A DNA stretch of 64,000 bases, taken from positions 1 through 64,000 of the forward strand of contig SUXX01000006.1 of the NCBI GenBank assembly GCA_015060735.1. The letters run 5' to 3'. The notes beneath the pieces were generated by a model. It saw nothing but the letters and a program-made list of their open reading frames with translations. It had not been told where the DNA came from and did no database searches. Each line of letters starts with the position of its first letter. Position 1 is the first letter of the stretch. Shown in pieces: positions 17,375 to 25,146 of this stretch. This DNA comes from Bacteroides sp. (GTDB lineage: Bacteria; Bacteroidota; Bacteroidia; Bacteroidales; Bacteroidaceae). The position numbers and the translations under genes are program-made.

Positions 17375-17453
17375 GTGTCATTCTGAACGAAGTGAAGAAT
17401 CTGATTGCATTAAGCGGATGTATCCAGATTCTTCGCATTGCTCAGAATGACAC
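17375..17453. repeat. Dispersed inverted-repeat element, copy 1
   Basis: Two 29-nt arms (17375-17403 and 17425-17453) match at 25 of 29 positions around a 21-nt loop. The ends are GTGTCATTCTGA and TCAGAATGACAC. The same two arms, base for base, recur at 34037-34116 with a related but different loop. It lies between the 3' end of the M3 peptidase gene and the promoter of the glutamine synthetase gene, and could also act as a transcript end. Confidence 0.9.
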
Positions 17454-17507
17454 AATGGCAAGAGGACTTTATAGGGAATGACCCTCTTGTTTAGAATAGA
17501 GTCGCAA

Positions 17508-19607
17508 TTACTTCAAACCGCGGTTCTTCAAAAGAGCGTCGATTTGTGGTTCGCGACCACGGAAGTTGGTGTACATCACCATACCGTTGTCGATACCGCC
17601 AGGGGTGAGGACGTACTTGCGGAACTTGTCTGCTACTTCCTGGTTGAAGATGTCGCCAGTTTCAACGAATGCATCGAATGCGTCAGCATCGAGAACTTCT
17701 GCCCACATGTAGCTGTAGTAACCAGCAGTGTAACCACCACCCATCGTGTGGCTGAAGTTAGTCATGCGGTAACGTGGGAAGATTTGAGAAGGAATGCCGC
17801 GAGCATTCAACTTTTCTTGTTCGAAATCCATTACGTTCAAGTCTGCAGGAACTTCTGTCAATACGTGCAAGTCCATATCAGCCAATGAGGCAGCTACATA
17901 TTCTACAGTAGCGAAGCCTTGACCATACTTGGCACTTTCTTCAATCTTCTTCACCAATTCCATTGGGATGATTTCGCCAGTTTCGTGGTGCTTAGCATAT
18001 ACGTTCAACACTTCCGGTTCGAATGCCCAGTGTTCGTTGATCTGTGAAGGAAGTTCTACGAAGTCACGTTCTGTACCACCAGCACCGTTGTACTGTACAT
18101 CGCGGAAGAAGCTATGAAGTGCATGACCGAATTCGTGGAAGAGGGTTTCTACATTGTCGATAGTCTGCAAAGCAGGTTCGCCGGCAGTCATGTTACAAGC
18201 GTTTACTACGTGAGGAATCACACGAACACCGTTTTCGTAGCTCTGGCCACGGAAGCTGGTACACCATGCACCGGCACCCTTACCGTCGCGTGGGAATGGG
18301 TCAGCATAGAATACAGCCAATGTAGTACCGTCCTTGTCGATTACTTCGTAGCACTTGGCAGTCGGTTCGAAAGAAGGAACCTGGTCTGTGATTTCCTTGA
18401 AAGTAATGCCATAAAGCTTGTTGGCAACGTGGAAGATACCTTGATATACGTTGTTGATTTCAAGGTACTTGCTGATTTCAGCTTCGTCAACAGCATATTT
18501 AGCTTTCTTGGCTTTGTCCAGGTAGTACATGTAGTCCCAACCGGCAGGTTCGAAGTTCTTGCCTTCCTTCTTGATTTCAGCACGGATGTCAGCCAATTCT
18601 TCCTTAGCCTTCTTTACGGCCGGTTCCCAAACTTGGTCGAGGAGGTTATATACAGCTTCCGGAGTCTTAGCCATACGGTCCTTCAATGCCATTTCAGCAT
18701 AGTTCTTGTAACCCATCAAGTTGGCCTTCTTCAAACGGAGAGTTACAATCTGGCGAGAGATTTCCTTGTTGTCATATTCGTTGCCAGTGTTACCACGGTT
18801 GTAGTAAGCATTGTACACCTTTTCGCGGAGTTCGCGGTTGTGGCAATACTGGAGAACCGGGTTACAGCTAGGACGCTGCATGTTGAACATGTACTTGCCC
18901 GGCTGGCCGTTGGCTTCAGCCATCTTGGCAGCAGCATCGATGTTGGCTTGTGGAAGACCATCGAGTTCTTCTACCTTGTCCACAGTCACAAAAGTCTTGT
19001 TGGTTTCGTGAGTCAAGTTCTGGCCGAACTGGAGTTGCAACATAGAGAGTTCTGTGTTCAACTTTCTCAATTCTTCCTTCTGTGCGTCGTTCAACAAGGC
19101 ACCACCGTCCACAAAGCGGTCGTAGATGTTCTGAAGAACAGTCTTTTCTTCCGGAGTGAGTGTCAAGTTTTCCTTGTTGTCATAAACAGCTTTCACCTTG
19201 GCAAACAAAGCCGGATTCAAATAGATGTCGTCGTTGTGAGCCGAGAAGATTGGTGACATTTCCTTTTGTAAAGCACGAGTTTCATCGGTTGCACTACCGC
19301 TGGAGAGAGGGCCGAATGTACCTCTTACTTTTCTCAACAATACACCACCTTGGTCAAGCACCTTGATAGTGTTTTCGAAAGTTGGAGCTTCGGTGTTGTT
19401 CAGAATGGCTTCAATTTCCTTCTTCTGTTCTTCCAAGCCCTTCAACATACCTTCACGGAAGTGGTCAACGGTGATTTCTTCGAACGGAGCAATGCCGAAC
19501 GGAGCGGTGAAATCGTTAAACAATGGATTGGCCGACTTTTCTTGTTCGGCACATCCGCATAGTGCGACAGCTACTGCCGCAGCTAGCATTTGATTCTTAA
19601 TTTTCAT
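17508..19607 (-). CDS. Peptidyl-dipeptidase / oligopeptidase lipoprotein, M3 family
   Basis: This zinc metallopeptidase cuts oligopeptides and resembles E. coli Dcp (about 680 residues; 699 here). The signal peptide ends in a lipobox-like LCGC followed by AEQEK, so it is probably an envelope lipoprotein. The zinc motif is HEFGHALHSF with H491, E492 and H495. The downstream C-terminal helices and the YMWAEVLDADAFDAF stretch are typical of M3A enzymes that carry the peptide C-terminus recognition region. Whether it faces the periplasm or the outside is not visible. It is monocistronic with its own promoter, and the repeat element lies after its stop. Confidence 0.92.
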   Translation of the reverse strand: MKIKNQMLAAAVAVALCGCAEQEKSANPLFNDFTAPFGIAPFEEITVDHFREGMLKGLEEQKKEIEAILNNTEAPTFENTIKVLDQGGVLLRKVRGTFGPLSSGSATDETRALQKEMSPIFSAHNDDIYLNPALFAKVKAVYDNKENLTLTPEEKTVLQNIYDRFVDGGALLNDAQKEELRKLNTELSMLQLQFGQNLTHETNKTFVTVDKVEELDGLPQANIDAAAKMAEANGQPGKYMFNMQRPSCNPVLQYCHNRELREKVYNAYYNRGNTGNEYDNKEISRQIVTLRLKKANLMGYKNYAEMALKDRMAKTPEAVYNLLDQVWEPAVKKAKEELADIRAEIKKEGKNFEPAGWDYMYYLDKAKKAKYAVDEAEISKYLEINNVYQGIFHVANKLYGITFKEITDQVPSFEPTAKCYEVIDKDGTTLAVFYADPFPRDGKGAGAWCTSFRGQSYENGVRVIPHVVNACNMTAGEPALQTIDNVETLFHEFGHALHSFFRDVQYNGAGGTERDFVELPSQINEHWAFEPEVLNVYAKHHETGEIIPMELVKKIEESAKYGQGFATVEYVAASLADMDLHVLTEVPADLNVMDFEQEKLNARGIPSQIFPRYRMTNFSHTMGGGYTAGYYSYMWAEVLDADAFDAFVETGDIFNQEVADKFRKYVLTPGGIDNGMVMYTNFRGREPQIDALLKNRGLK

Positions 19608-19636
19608 ATTGTTTTATTGTGAAATTTTCTTGGCCG

Positions 19637-19644
19637 CAAAGATA
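19637..19644 (-). promoter_or_regulatory. -7 box of the M3 peptidase gene
   Basis: TATCTTTG on the minus strand, about 30 nt before the start codon. No clear -33 TTTG. Confidence 0.6.
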
Positions 19645-19721
19645 GAAAATAAAATAATGTAAAAAAAGTGTGAATATGGATTTTAGTGGGTATATTTACG
19701 GGTTAAAATGAAAATAAGTTT

Positions 19722-20354
19722 ATGAATCGCATCATTATAACATTATTCCTTTGCTTGGCAAGTGTGAATATTCATGGTCAAAGCTTTATCCAACAAGAGA
19801 TTAGCGATAGTCTTTTTGCCCGTATTCGGGGGAAGTCGTATAAAGAGAATTGTACCACGCCCCGTTCAGACTTGCGATATTTGCAGGTGTTGCATTATAA
19901 TAAGGAAGGAGAGGTGTTGGAAGGCGAATTGATTTGTCACAAAACGATAGCCAATGATTTGTTGGAAATCTTTCGGGAATTGTATCAGGCCAAATATCCG
20001 ATAGAGCGGATGGTATTGGTGGATGAATACGATGCCAATGATGAGGCTTCGATGCGTGCCAACAATTCTTCGGCCTTTAATTTTCGTTATGTGTCCGGCA
20101 CCCGTACGTTGTCTCGTCATAGCCGGGGGATGGCGATTGATATCAATCCTTTGTACAATCCGTATGTCCGTCAACGGGGAGGACGCACGTTGGTAGAACC
20201 TTCTAATGCCCAGCCTTATGCCGACCGTTCGAAAGATTTCCCGTATAAGATTGTAAAAGGTGATTTGTGCTACCGTCTATTCAGGAAATACGGCTTCACC
20301 TGGGGAGGCGATTGGAAGAATTCGAAGGATTATCAGCATTTTGAGAAAAGGTAG
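19722..20354 (+). CDS. Secreted M15 family peptidase (D-Ala-D-Ala or L-Ala-D-Glu type)
   Basis: A signal peptide (about residues 1-19, cut near HGQ) leads into a zinc peptidase domain. The ligands are H133 in LSRHSRG, D140 in MAIDINP and H206 in YQHFE, the M15 pattern SxHxxGxAxD plus a final H. The sequence GGDWKNSKDYQHFE at the end is typical of M15C-like enzymes that act on cell-wall peptides. Which bond is cut cannot be decided from the sequence. A weak -7-like TATATTTA at 19691 precedes it, and a hairpin with a T-run follows. Confidence 0.88.
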   Translation: MNRIIITLFLCLASVNIHGQSFIQQEISDSLFARIRGKSYKENCTTPRSDLRYLQVLHYNKEGEVLEGELICHKTIANDLLEIFRELYQAKYPIERMVLVDEYDANDEASMRANNSSAFNFRYVSGTRTLSRHSRGMAIDINPLYNPYVRQRGGRTLVEPSNAQPYADRSKDFPYKIVKGDLCYRLFRKYGFTWGGDWKNSKDYQHFEKR

Positions 20355-20403
20355 TGCTACATTTGCAACATGCGTGTAAATTGTTGGTTGTCAGCATGGA
20401 ATG

Positions 20404-20435
20404 TGTGGCAGATAATCTGCCACATTTTTATTTTT
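20404..20435 (+). terminator. Terminator of the M15 peptidase gene
   Basis: A perfect 9-bp stem (TGTGGCAGA and complement) with a 3-nt loop, followed by TTTTTATTTTT. It abuts the stop codon of the convergent HU-like gene. Confidence 0.8.
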
Positions 20436-21051
20436 CTGCCACCGTTGCGTAATGTCCGTTATCCGGCATGTACACCGGATTCTGTCTGGTAGATACATTC
20501 TTCAGCTTGCCTTCTTCCACCAGTTTTTTGAGGATGCGAAGGGCGGTGGACTTTACCTGCATGCCGTGAAATTGGAATTGTCGGCGGGTAAGGGTTTCGT
20601 TCGTTGCAAAATATTCCGTCAGTATTTGGTCGATGGCTTCATCCGTCATCGGCATGGAGTGTGGTTTGTTTTTCGAACGTACTATTTTCTGTTTCTTCAA
20701 ATGCTTTTTCAATTCATTGTCTGCCCGATAAGATATTGACTTGAACTCCACGTTTTCCGAACGGATGGCATGAGGGGTGCGTACCTCTTCCTTGCATTGC
20801 AAGTTCACTTGAAAAGAGCCGATGCCTTCCAGATGCACTTTGTTTCCTTCACCCAGGTGTTGGGCCAGTTTAGTACCCAGTGTGATAAGTACGGCCTTCA
20901 CATCGGCAATGGTCAGCGAACTTTCCCTTTGGATTTCTTTGGCTATTTGGTCCGATGAAATTCGGTTGCCTGATATTACTCGTGCATGATAACGCTTCTT
21001 GTTCGTACCCTCTGAGTTCGGGTTGCGGTAAAATTCATATTCTATGGACAT
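20428..21051 (-). CDS. HU-family DNA-binding protein (HU-HIG type) with C-terminal winged-helix-like region
   Basis: Residues about 1-125 match the HU-HIG fold seen in Bacteroidales: MSIEYEFYRNPNSEG at the start, a helical pair around ISSDQIAKEIQRESS, then VHLEGIGSFQVNL and a basic arm. A linker rich in lysine (KKHLKKQK) leads to a C-terminal region (about 135-200) with MTDEAIDQILTEYF and RRQFQFHGMQVKSTALRILKKL, which looks like a helix-turn-helix followed by a wing. That second domain is inference. Genes of this type commonly sit near VirE-like ATPases in Bacteroides genomes. Here the gene is divergent from one, with a palindrome array between them. Confidence 0.82.
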   Translation of the reverse strand: MSIEYEFYRNPNSEGTNKKRYHARVISGNRISSDQIAKEIQRESSLTIADVKAVLITLGTKLAQHLGEGNKVHLEGIGSFQVNLQCKEEVRTPHAIRSENVEFKSISYRADNELKKHLKKQKIVRSKNKPHSMPMTDEAIDQILTEYFATNETLTRRQFQFHGMQVKSTALRILKKLVEEGKLKNVSTRQNPVYMPDNGHYATVAEK

Positions 21052-21075
21052 AATTCTTTGGTTTTAGTGGATGTA

Positions 21076-21103
21076 CAAAGATAGTAAAATTCGTGCAAAG
21101 ATA
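21076..21103 (-). promoter_or_regulatory. Two tandem -7 boxes upstream of the HU-like gene
   Basis: TATCTTTG occurs twice on the minus strand, at 21076-21083 and 21096-21103, exactly 20 bp apart. The nearer gives a leader of about 18 nt. The -33 position of the farther box would fall inside the first palindrome of the 22-bp array, so a bound factor could block it. Confidence 0.6.
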
Positions 21104-21120
21104 CAAGTGTTTAAACCGTC

Positions 21121-21198
21121 TCACTTTAGTGACGAGGTCGTTTCACTTCAGTGAGTCAATCGTTTCACTCAAGTGACGCGACCGACTCACTCTAGTGA
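21121..21198. repeat. Four 12-bp palindromes on an exact 22-bp period
   Basis: TCACTTTAGTGA, TCACTTCAGTGA, TCACTCAAGTGA and TCACTCTAGTGA begin at 21121, 21143, 21165 and 21187. The inverted arms TCACT/AGTGA are perfect in all four, while the two central bases differ. The 10-bp spacers are partly conserved, ending TCGTT, TCGTT and CCGAC. A period of two helical turns puts all four sites on one DNA face, as in iteron or operator arrays. The array lies in the 304-bp gap between the divergent HU-like and VirE-like genes; the rest of that gap is AT-rich. Confidence 0.92.
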
Positions 21199-21355
21199 CA
21201 CGATTTATGCAACAAGAGGTTTTGATGAGCTTATGCAGATGATTTTGCGAGTTATTCAAGTACATCGAATTAGTGTAGATTTCGATTAAAATATTTGTAA
21301 TCAGTCTGTTACGATACTATATTCGCACTATGAAACATTAAAAAAACAAGCCTTT

Positions 21356-22606
21356 ATGATTGAAAGATTAAAACAGATTTTGAGAGAATGGTTGGGTGAA
21401 TCATTTGTTTTACCCATCGAAAACACAGTCGTTGAGAACACATCCATTGAGACGCCGTCGGTAGAAGAAAAAGTTAAAAAAACGGGATTGTTACAAAGTT
21501 TGGAGGATTATTTGTTTTCCGTCTACAACTTCCGTTTCAACCTCCTAACGGAGCAGACGGAATATGCCCTTAAAGAGAGTGCGGACTTCCGCCCGGTCGA
21601 TCAACGCATGTTGAACACGCTTTGCATGGAAGCACGAAAGCAGGGCGTTAATTGTTGGGACAAGGACGTGAGCCGACTTCTTCTCTCGCAAAGCATCGGT
21701 GACTATCACCCGTTTCGTCATTACATGGAGACGCTTCCGGCTTGGGATGGCATTGACCGTGTGTCCCAACTGAGTCAGAGAGTATCAGACAAACCGTTGT
21801 GGGTCAAAGGGTTTCATCGATGGATGCTGGGGATGGTTGCCCAATGGATGGGATTGGATGGACAATGTGCGAATGCGATGGCTCCTCTGCTTATCAGCAC
21901 CGAACAAGGGCGTTGCAAGTCCACATTTTGTTCGATTCTGTTGCCTACGGAACTTCAACGCTTTTATATAGATAAGTTTGACCTCACCAGTGTGAGCGGA
22001 TGCGAGCAAAAGTTGTCGCTTTTCGGACTTATCAACATGGACGAGTTCGATCGTTATAGCGTGCGAAGTATGGCAACGCTGAAGAACCTGATGCAACTTA
22101 AAAAACTGACTTTCAGAAAGTCACATCGGGCGTATTATAGCCAGTTACCAAGGATTGCTTCCTTTATCGGGACAAGTAATCAAAAGGAATTGCTGACCGA
22201 CACCACGGGAAGCCGACGCTTTCTTTGTGTGGAAGTAAAAGAAAAAATAGATTGTTCTACGCCCGATTATCCTCAACTTTACGCTCAATTGAAGGCCGAA
22301 TTATTGGCCGGCGACCGCTATTGGTTTACTTCGGAAGAAGAACAGGAAATACAAGAGAACAATCGCATGTATTACAAACATTCGCCCGAACAAGATGTCT
22401 TTTTCCGTTGCTTTCGCTTGCCATCGGGGGAAGAAGAAGGACTGAAACTATCCTCAACCGAAATCTTTTGTCAGTTGCAAAAGAAATTTCCGGCTGCTTT
22501 CCGTGGCCGAAGTGTCAACTACATGGGGCGTATGTTGCAAGCGATGGGAGTAAAACGTGAACGTACCCGCGAGGGGAGTATGTATCGTGTCGTACCGGTG
22601 GTGTGA
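21356..22606 (+). CDS. VirE/VapE-type P-loop ATPase with C-terminal DUF3874-like domain
   Basis: Residues about 40-330 form the VirE/VapE primase-helicase-like ATPase: YNFRFNLLTEQTEY near the N-terminus, NCWDKDVSRLL, then a P-loop TEQGRCKSTFC. The loop has C187 where GKS/T loops have glycine (K188, S189). Walker B is LINMDEFDRY with D229 and E230. The sensor/arginine region is IGTSNQKELLTDTTGSRRF (R near 300). The C-terminal part (about 355-416), with KLSSTEIFCQLQKKFPAAF and NYMGRML, resembles DUF3874 and looks like a winged helix. Related proteins occur in phages, satellites and integrated elements, often with a primase that is absent here. The function is unknown. No mobile-element integrase is seen nearby. 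Confidence 0.82.
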   Translation: MIERLKQILREWLGESFVLPIENTVVENTSIETPSVEEKVKKTGLLQSLEDYLFSVYNFRFNLLTEQTEYALKESADFRPVDQRMLNTLCMEARKQGVNCWDKDVSRLLLSQSIGDYHPFRHYMETLPAWDGIDRVSQLSQRVSDKPLWVKGFHRWMLGMVAQWMGLDGQCANAMAPLLISTEQGRCKSTFCSILLPTELQRFYIDKFDLTSVSGCEQKLSLFGLINMDEFDRYSVRSMATLKNLMQLKKLTFRKSHRAYYSQLPRIASFIGTSNQKELLTDTTGSRRFLCVEVKEKIDCSTPDYPQLYAQLKAELLAGDRYWFTSEEEQEIQENNRMYYKHSPEQDVFFRCFRLPSGEEEGLKLSSTEIFCQLQKKFPAAFRGRSVNYMGRMLQAMGVKRERTREGSMYRVVPVV

Positions 22607-22611
22607 CAGAT

Positions 22612-22650
22612 GTGTGGCAGAAACCAAAAATTTCTGCCACACGTATTTTA
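22612..22650 (+). terminator. Terminator of the VirE-like gene
   Basis: A perfect 12-bp stem (GTGTGGCAGAAA and complement, 7-nt loop), then GTATTTTATT. The stem shares GTGGCAGA with the terminator at 20404 and with a further single copy near 22685. Confidence 0.75.
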
Positions 22651-22696
22651 TTGATTGATAGTGCGTTAATGGAGTTTGTTGCAGATGTGGCAGATT

Positions 22697-23836
22697 TTAA
22701 TAAATATTAGCCAACCATTCTGAGAAGAAGTAATCATACACACGATAGACATCATTGTCATGTGTCACCAAATCATTTTTCAGCAGTGGTTTCAAGGCTG
22801 CCTGTACCGAACTGGCTGAAGATAGATTGTATTTCTTGATGAAGGCAGAAGATGTAATTCCCTTAACCAATCGTTCCTTGGCTATGGCTTGTAGCACCTG
22901 TTTTTGTTTAGGTGCTAAACGAGCTAGCAATTCTTTATAACTACTTTCTTGTGTCTGAATCACATTACGTAGAGCTTCTTCTAATTTTTCCACTCCGCAA
23001 GTTTCGCTATTTCCAGTCAAGGCAAAAAGTTCGTTCATCATCAATTGTATAAACCAAGTGCAGCCATCAAACATTTGATAAACTTTTTCTATCACTTTCT
23101 GTTCCACGAACTTTCCGCGTTCTTCAAACAAGTGAATGGAGAAATTCACGTATGCTTCCATGGGAATGGGGGCTAATCCCATGGTGATGGCACTTTGATA
23201 AAAGGGCTTGGAAGAGGAAAGGAACATGTTACTCATCAGATGTCGTTTACTTCCTGCGTAAATGAAAAACGTCTGCTTGCATTGCTGTATATGGGTACGT
23301 AGCAAGGCTTCCACATTCTTTTCTTCGTAATTTCCTATTTGTTGGAATTCGTCAATGGCTACGATGCAAGGTTTGTCCGCTTCTTCCAGATAACGAAAAA
23401 TCTCCTCAAGGGTAGTTTGTGGAGTTTGTATATCTCCTAATCCGATATCAAACCCCGGTTCTCCGGTTATAGAATCCAATTTGAATCCTATCCGTAGCGA
23501 ACTGATTACTTGAAAGAATTTTTCTGCCCAAATGGTTTTCTTGGGTTTCAGTTCTTCGTAAATAGTTTTACCGAGCAAGTACACAAATTCGGCCAACGAA
23601 GAGGTGGCATAGATGTCTACAAAAAACGTATAATAATTGTCATGCAGACGCTTTTGTTGGAAGCAGTGTTGTACTAGCCCCGTCTTTCCCATGCGTCGGG
23701 GAGAAATCAAGGCTACATTTCGTCCGTTTTCAATCTGCTTAATCAAATACTCCGTTTCTTGTTTGCGGTCACAGAAATACCTGTCAGATACATATCTGCC
23801 TACCACAAAGGGATTTAAAAGAATAAGGTTGCCCAT
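22697..23836 (-). CDS. AAA/STAND ATPase with C-terminal winged helix (archaeal-ATPase-like)
   Basis: The protein begins NPFVVGRYVSDRYFCDR, the usual opening of the archaeal-type MNS/STAND ATPases. Walker A is SPRRMGKTGL (residues about 45-54) and Walker B is CIVAIDEFQQIG (about 157-168). FIYAGSKRHLM is the sensor region. The C-terminal 75 residues (LARLAPKQKQVLQAIAKE to YRVYDYFFSEWL) form a winged helix, as expected for this family. Such proteins are often of unknown function and are frequent in Bacteroidales accessory regions; some STAND relatives act in signalling or phage defence. It has its own promoter. Confidence 0.85.
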   Translation of the reverse strand: MGNLILLNPFVVGRYVSDRYFCDRKQETEYLIKQIENGRNVALISPRRMGKTGLVQHCFQQKRLHDNYYTFFVDIYATSSLAEFVYLLGKTIYEELKPKKTIWAEKFFQVISSLRIGFKLDSITGEPGFDIGLGDIQTPQTTLEEIFRYLEEADKPCIVAIDEFQQIGNYEEKNVEALLRTHIQQCKQTFFIYAGSKRHLMSNMFLSSSKPFYQSAITMGLAPIPMEAYVNFSIHLFEERGKFVEQKVIEKVYQMFDGCTWFIQLMMNELFALTGNSETCGVEKLEEALRNVIQTQESSYKELLARLAPKQKQVLQAIAKERLVKGITSSAFIKKYNLSSASSVQAALKPLLKNDLVTHDNDVYRVYDYFFSEWLANIY

Positions 23837-23853
23837 AGATTACTGTTTTATTG

Positions 23854-23861
23854 CAAATATA
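23854..23861 (-). promoter_or_regulatory. -7 box of the STAND ATPase gene
   Basis: TATATTTG on the minus strand, about 18 nt before the start codon. Confidence 0.6.
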
Positions 23862-23960
23862 ATAATTATATTTATAATAAAATCATAATGAGGGTAAAAA
23901 CTCTGTTACATCTGATATACCAATGGTTTGAAACCGGTTATATTGTTTTATGAATGATTC

Positions 23961-24188
23961 TTATTTCAATTTGAGTTCTTCAATTTCCTTTTTATGTTTA
24001 TATTCCATTTCTTTCATCTCTTTTTGATGGTTGGTGTTTAACTCCAATAATTTTTTTTTGCTTTTGTTATTGGAAACTACTATACATGTTTTAAAGAGCA
24101 TAATAATAAAAATGCAAGCAATTACTGTCAGGCATATTGTTGATACAATACATGAAATCTCATTTATGAAATAAAAATTTTCACACAT
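23961..24188 (-). CDS. Small membrane protein with coiled-coil tail, unrecognised
   Basis: A 75-residue protein. A hydrophobic segment spans about residues 9-37 (ISCIVSTICLTVIACIFIIM). It is followed by a basic junction, SKKKLLE, and a charged helix to the end (HQKEMKEMEYKHKKEIEE) with the heptad look of a coiled coil. The start is supported by a strong Shine-Dalgarno AGGAGGA about 6 nt upstream, which is unusual in this window. It follows the 308-residue membrane protein gene by 21 nt and is probably cotranscribed. No family is recognised; the coil may bind the neighbouring membrane protein. Confidence 0.65.
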   Translation of the reverse strand: MCENFYFINEISCIVSTICLTVIACIFIIMLFKTCIVVSNNKSKKKLLELNTNHQKEMKEMEYKHKKEIEELKLK

Positions 24189-24192
24189 AGAT

Positions 24193-24201
24193 ATTCCTCC
24201 T
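24193..24201 (-). promoter_or_regulatory. Strong Shine-Dalgarno before the 75-residue membrane protein
   Basis: The minus strand reads AGGAGGAAT ending about 5 nt before the ATG. Bacteroidota genes seldom carry such a site, and none of the core genes in this window shows one this complete. Confidence 0.7.
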
Positions 24202-24209
24202 ATTCTTTA

Positions 24210-25136
24210 TTATTTTGAAATTATATATACTTTATCACCTCCTTGGCTGTTCTTTCCTCGTTCCGCGTAAACATCTTGGTTGAATGCATCCACAAAGTTA
24301 GTCCATTCATAATTCCTGAACAAAATTTGTGCATAGCTACTCTTTTCGTTGGTATATGGAACAAAGTTATTGTCAGCCGAATTATCTTTATCGTTGGATG
24401 CATTGGAATTCCCATGTTGGGCTTCCAGAATCTTAGCTTTAGCTGCTTGGACGGTGTCTGAGTCTTTCAGTAATTCGATGATTCTTTCCCGATAGCCTTC
24501 TTGGTTGAAGTCTTCAGAAATATGTTTGGTATTCCATAATTCATACATAGTCATTAATATGCGTTCCGTTAAGTAAGAGGGTTTGAACAGCAAGGTATCC
24601 AAATCACGCTTCTTGACTTCTTCAGAAAGATTCGCATCTTTAAAGTGAGTGCAGGCAACATCAATTTCTTCGTTGTAGTTCCGAAGATTCAGATACAAAT
24701 TGTGCATCACCTCGTACATACGGTCATTGCCATAAAAAGCTTCTAGATGAATATTTTCCATAGGGACTTTTAACTTTATCAAATGTTCTTCCGAAGGATA
24801 ACCTTTATATTGGATATTTTCCAATTTAGTCTTTACGGTATAGGTTATCACTAGATTCCGATACAAGTGACGTACCAAATCAAGTAACAGATTCCGTTGG
24901 GCATGCTGGGAGAGCTTTTGGGTATTACTCGAGGTCTTGTTTTGTGACCAAAAAGTGAATACGGAAAAGACCAATGCAATAACTGCAATCAAGATATTGA
25001 ACCCATCCCACCAAAATTCAAAAGTGGTATTGTTGGCTGTTTCTAGGGTGTACTGTTGAATATGTTTCAGTGATTCGCTAGAAGGTAATGTTTTTTCATT
25101 GACAGTTGTAGCAATAAAATATATCAGTTTATTCAT
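24210..25136 (-). CDS. Membrane-anchored protein of unknown function
   Basis: 308 residues with one clear transmembrane helix at about 45-64 (FNILIAVIALVFSVFTFW), flanked by WW and SQNK. The N-terminal 40 residues are short and polar, and the C-terminal 240 residues are soluble, helical and charged, with many aromatic pairs (RHLYRNLVI, MHNLYLNLRNY). A low-complexity stretch rich in N, S and D (about 243-260) precedes the C-terminal segment. No family is recognised. It starts 10 nt after the carbonic anhydrase stop, so it likely reads from that promoter and is followed by the small coiled-coil membrane protein. Confidence 0.75.
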   Translation of the reverse strand: MNKLIYFIATTVNEKTLPSSESLKHIQQYTLETANNTTFEFWWDGFNILIAVIALVFSVFTFWSQNKTSSNTQKLSQHAQRNLLLDLVRHLYRNLVITYTVKTKLENIQYKGYPSEEHLIKLKVPMENIHLEAFYGNDRMYEVMHNLYLNLRNYNEEIDVACTHFKDANLSEEVKKRDLDTLLFKPSYLTERILMTMYELWNTKHISEDFNQEGYRERIIELLKDSDTVQAAKAKILEAQHGNSNASNDKDNSADNNFVPYTNEKSSYAQILFRNYEWTNFVDAFNQDVYAERGKNSQGGDKVYIISK

Positions 25137-25146
25137 AGTGCGTAAA

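Noticed and set aside
18114-19256. A 380-codon plus-strand frame inside the M3 peptidase gene
   Set aside because: It is a mirror of the real minus-strand gene, without promoter, and its product has no domain.
20404-22692. Recurring GTGGCAGA as a possible boundary repeat of the HU/VirE unit
   Set aside because: The motif occurs in two terminators and once alone, but it is only 8 bp and part of ordinary hairpins; no target-site duplication or integrase is seen.
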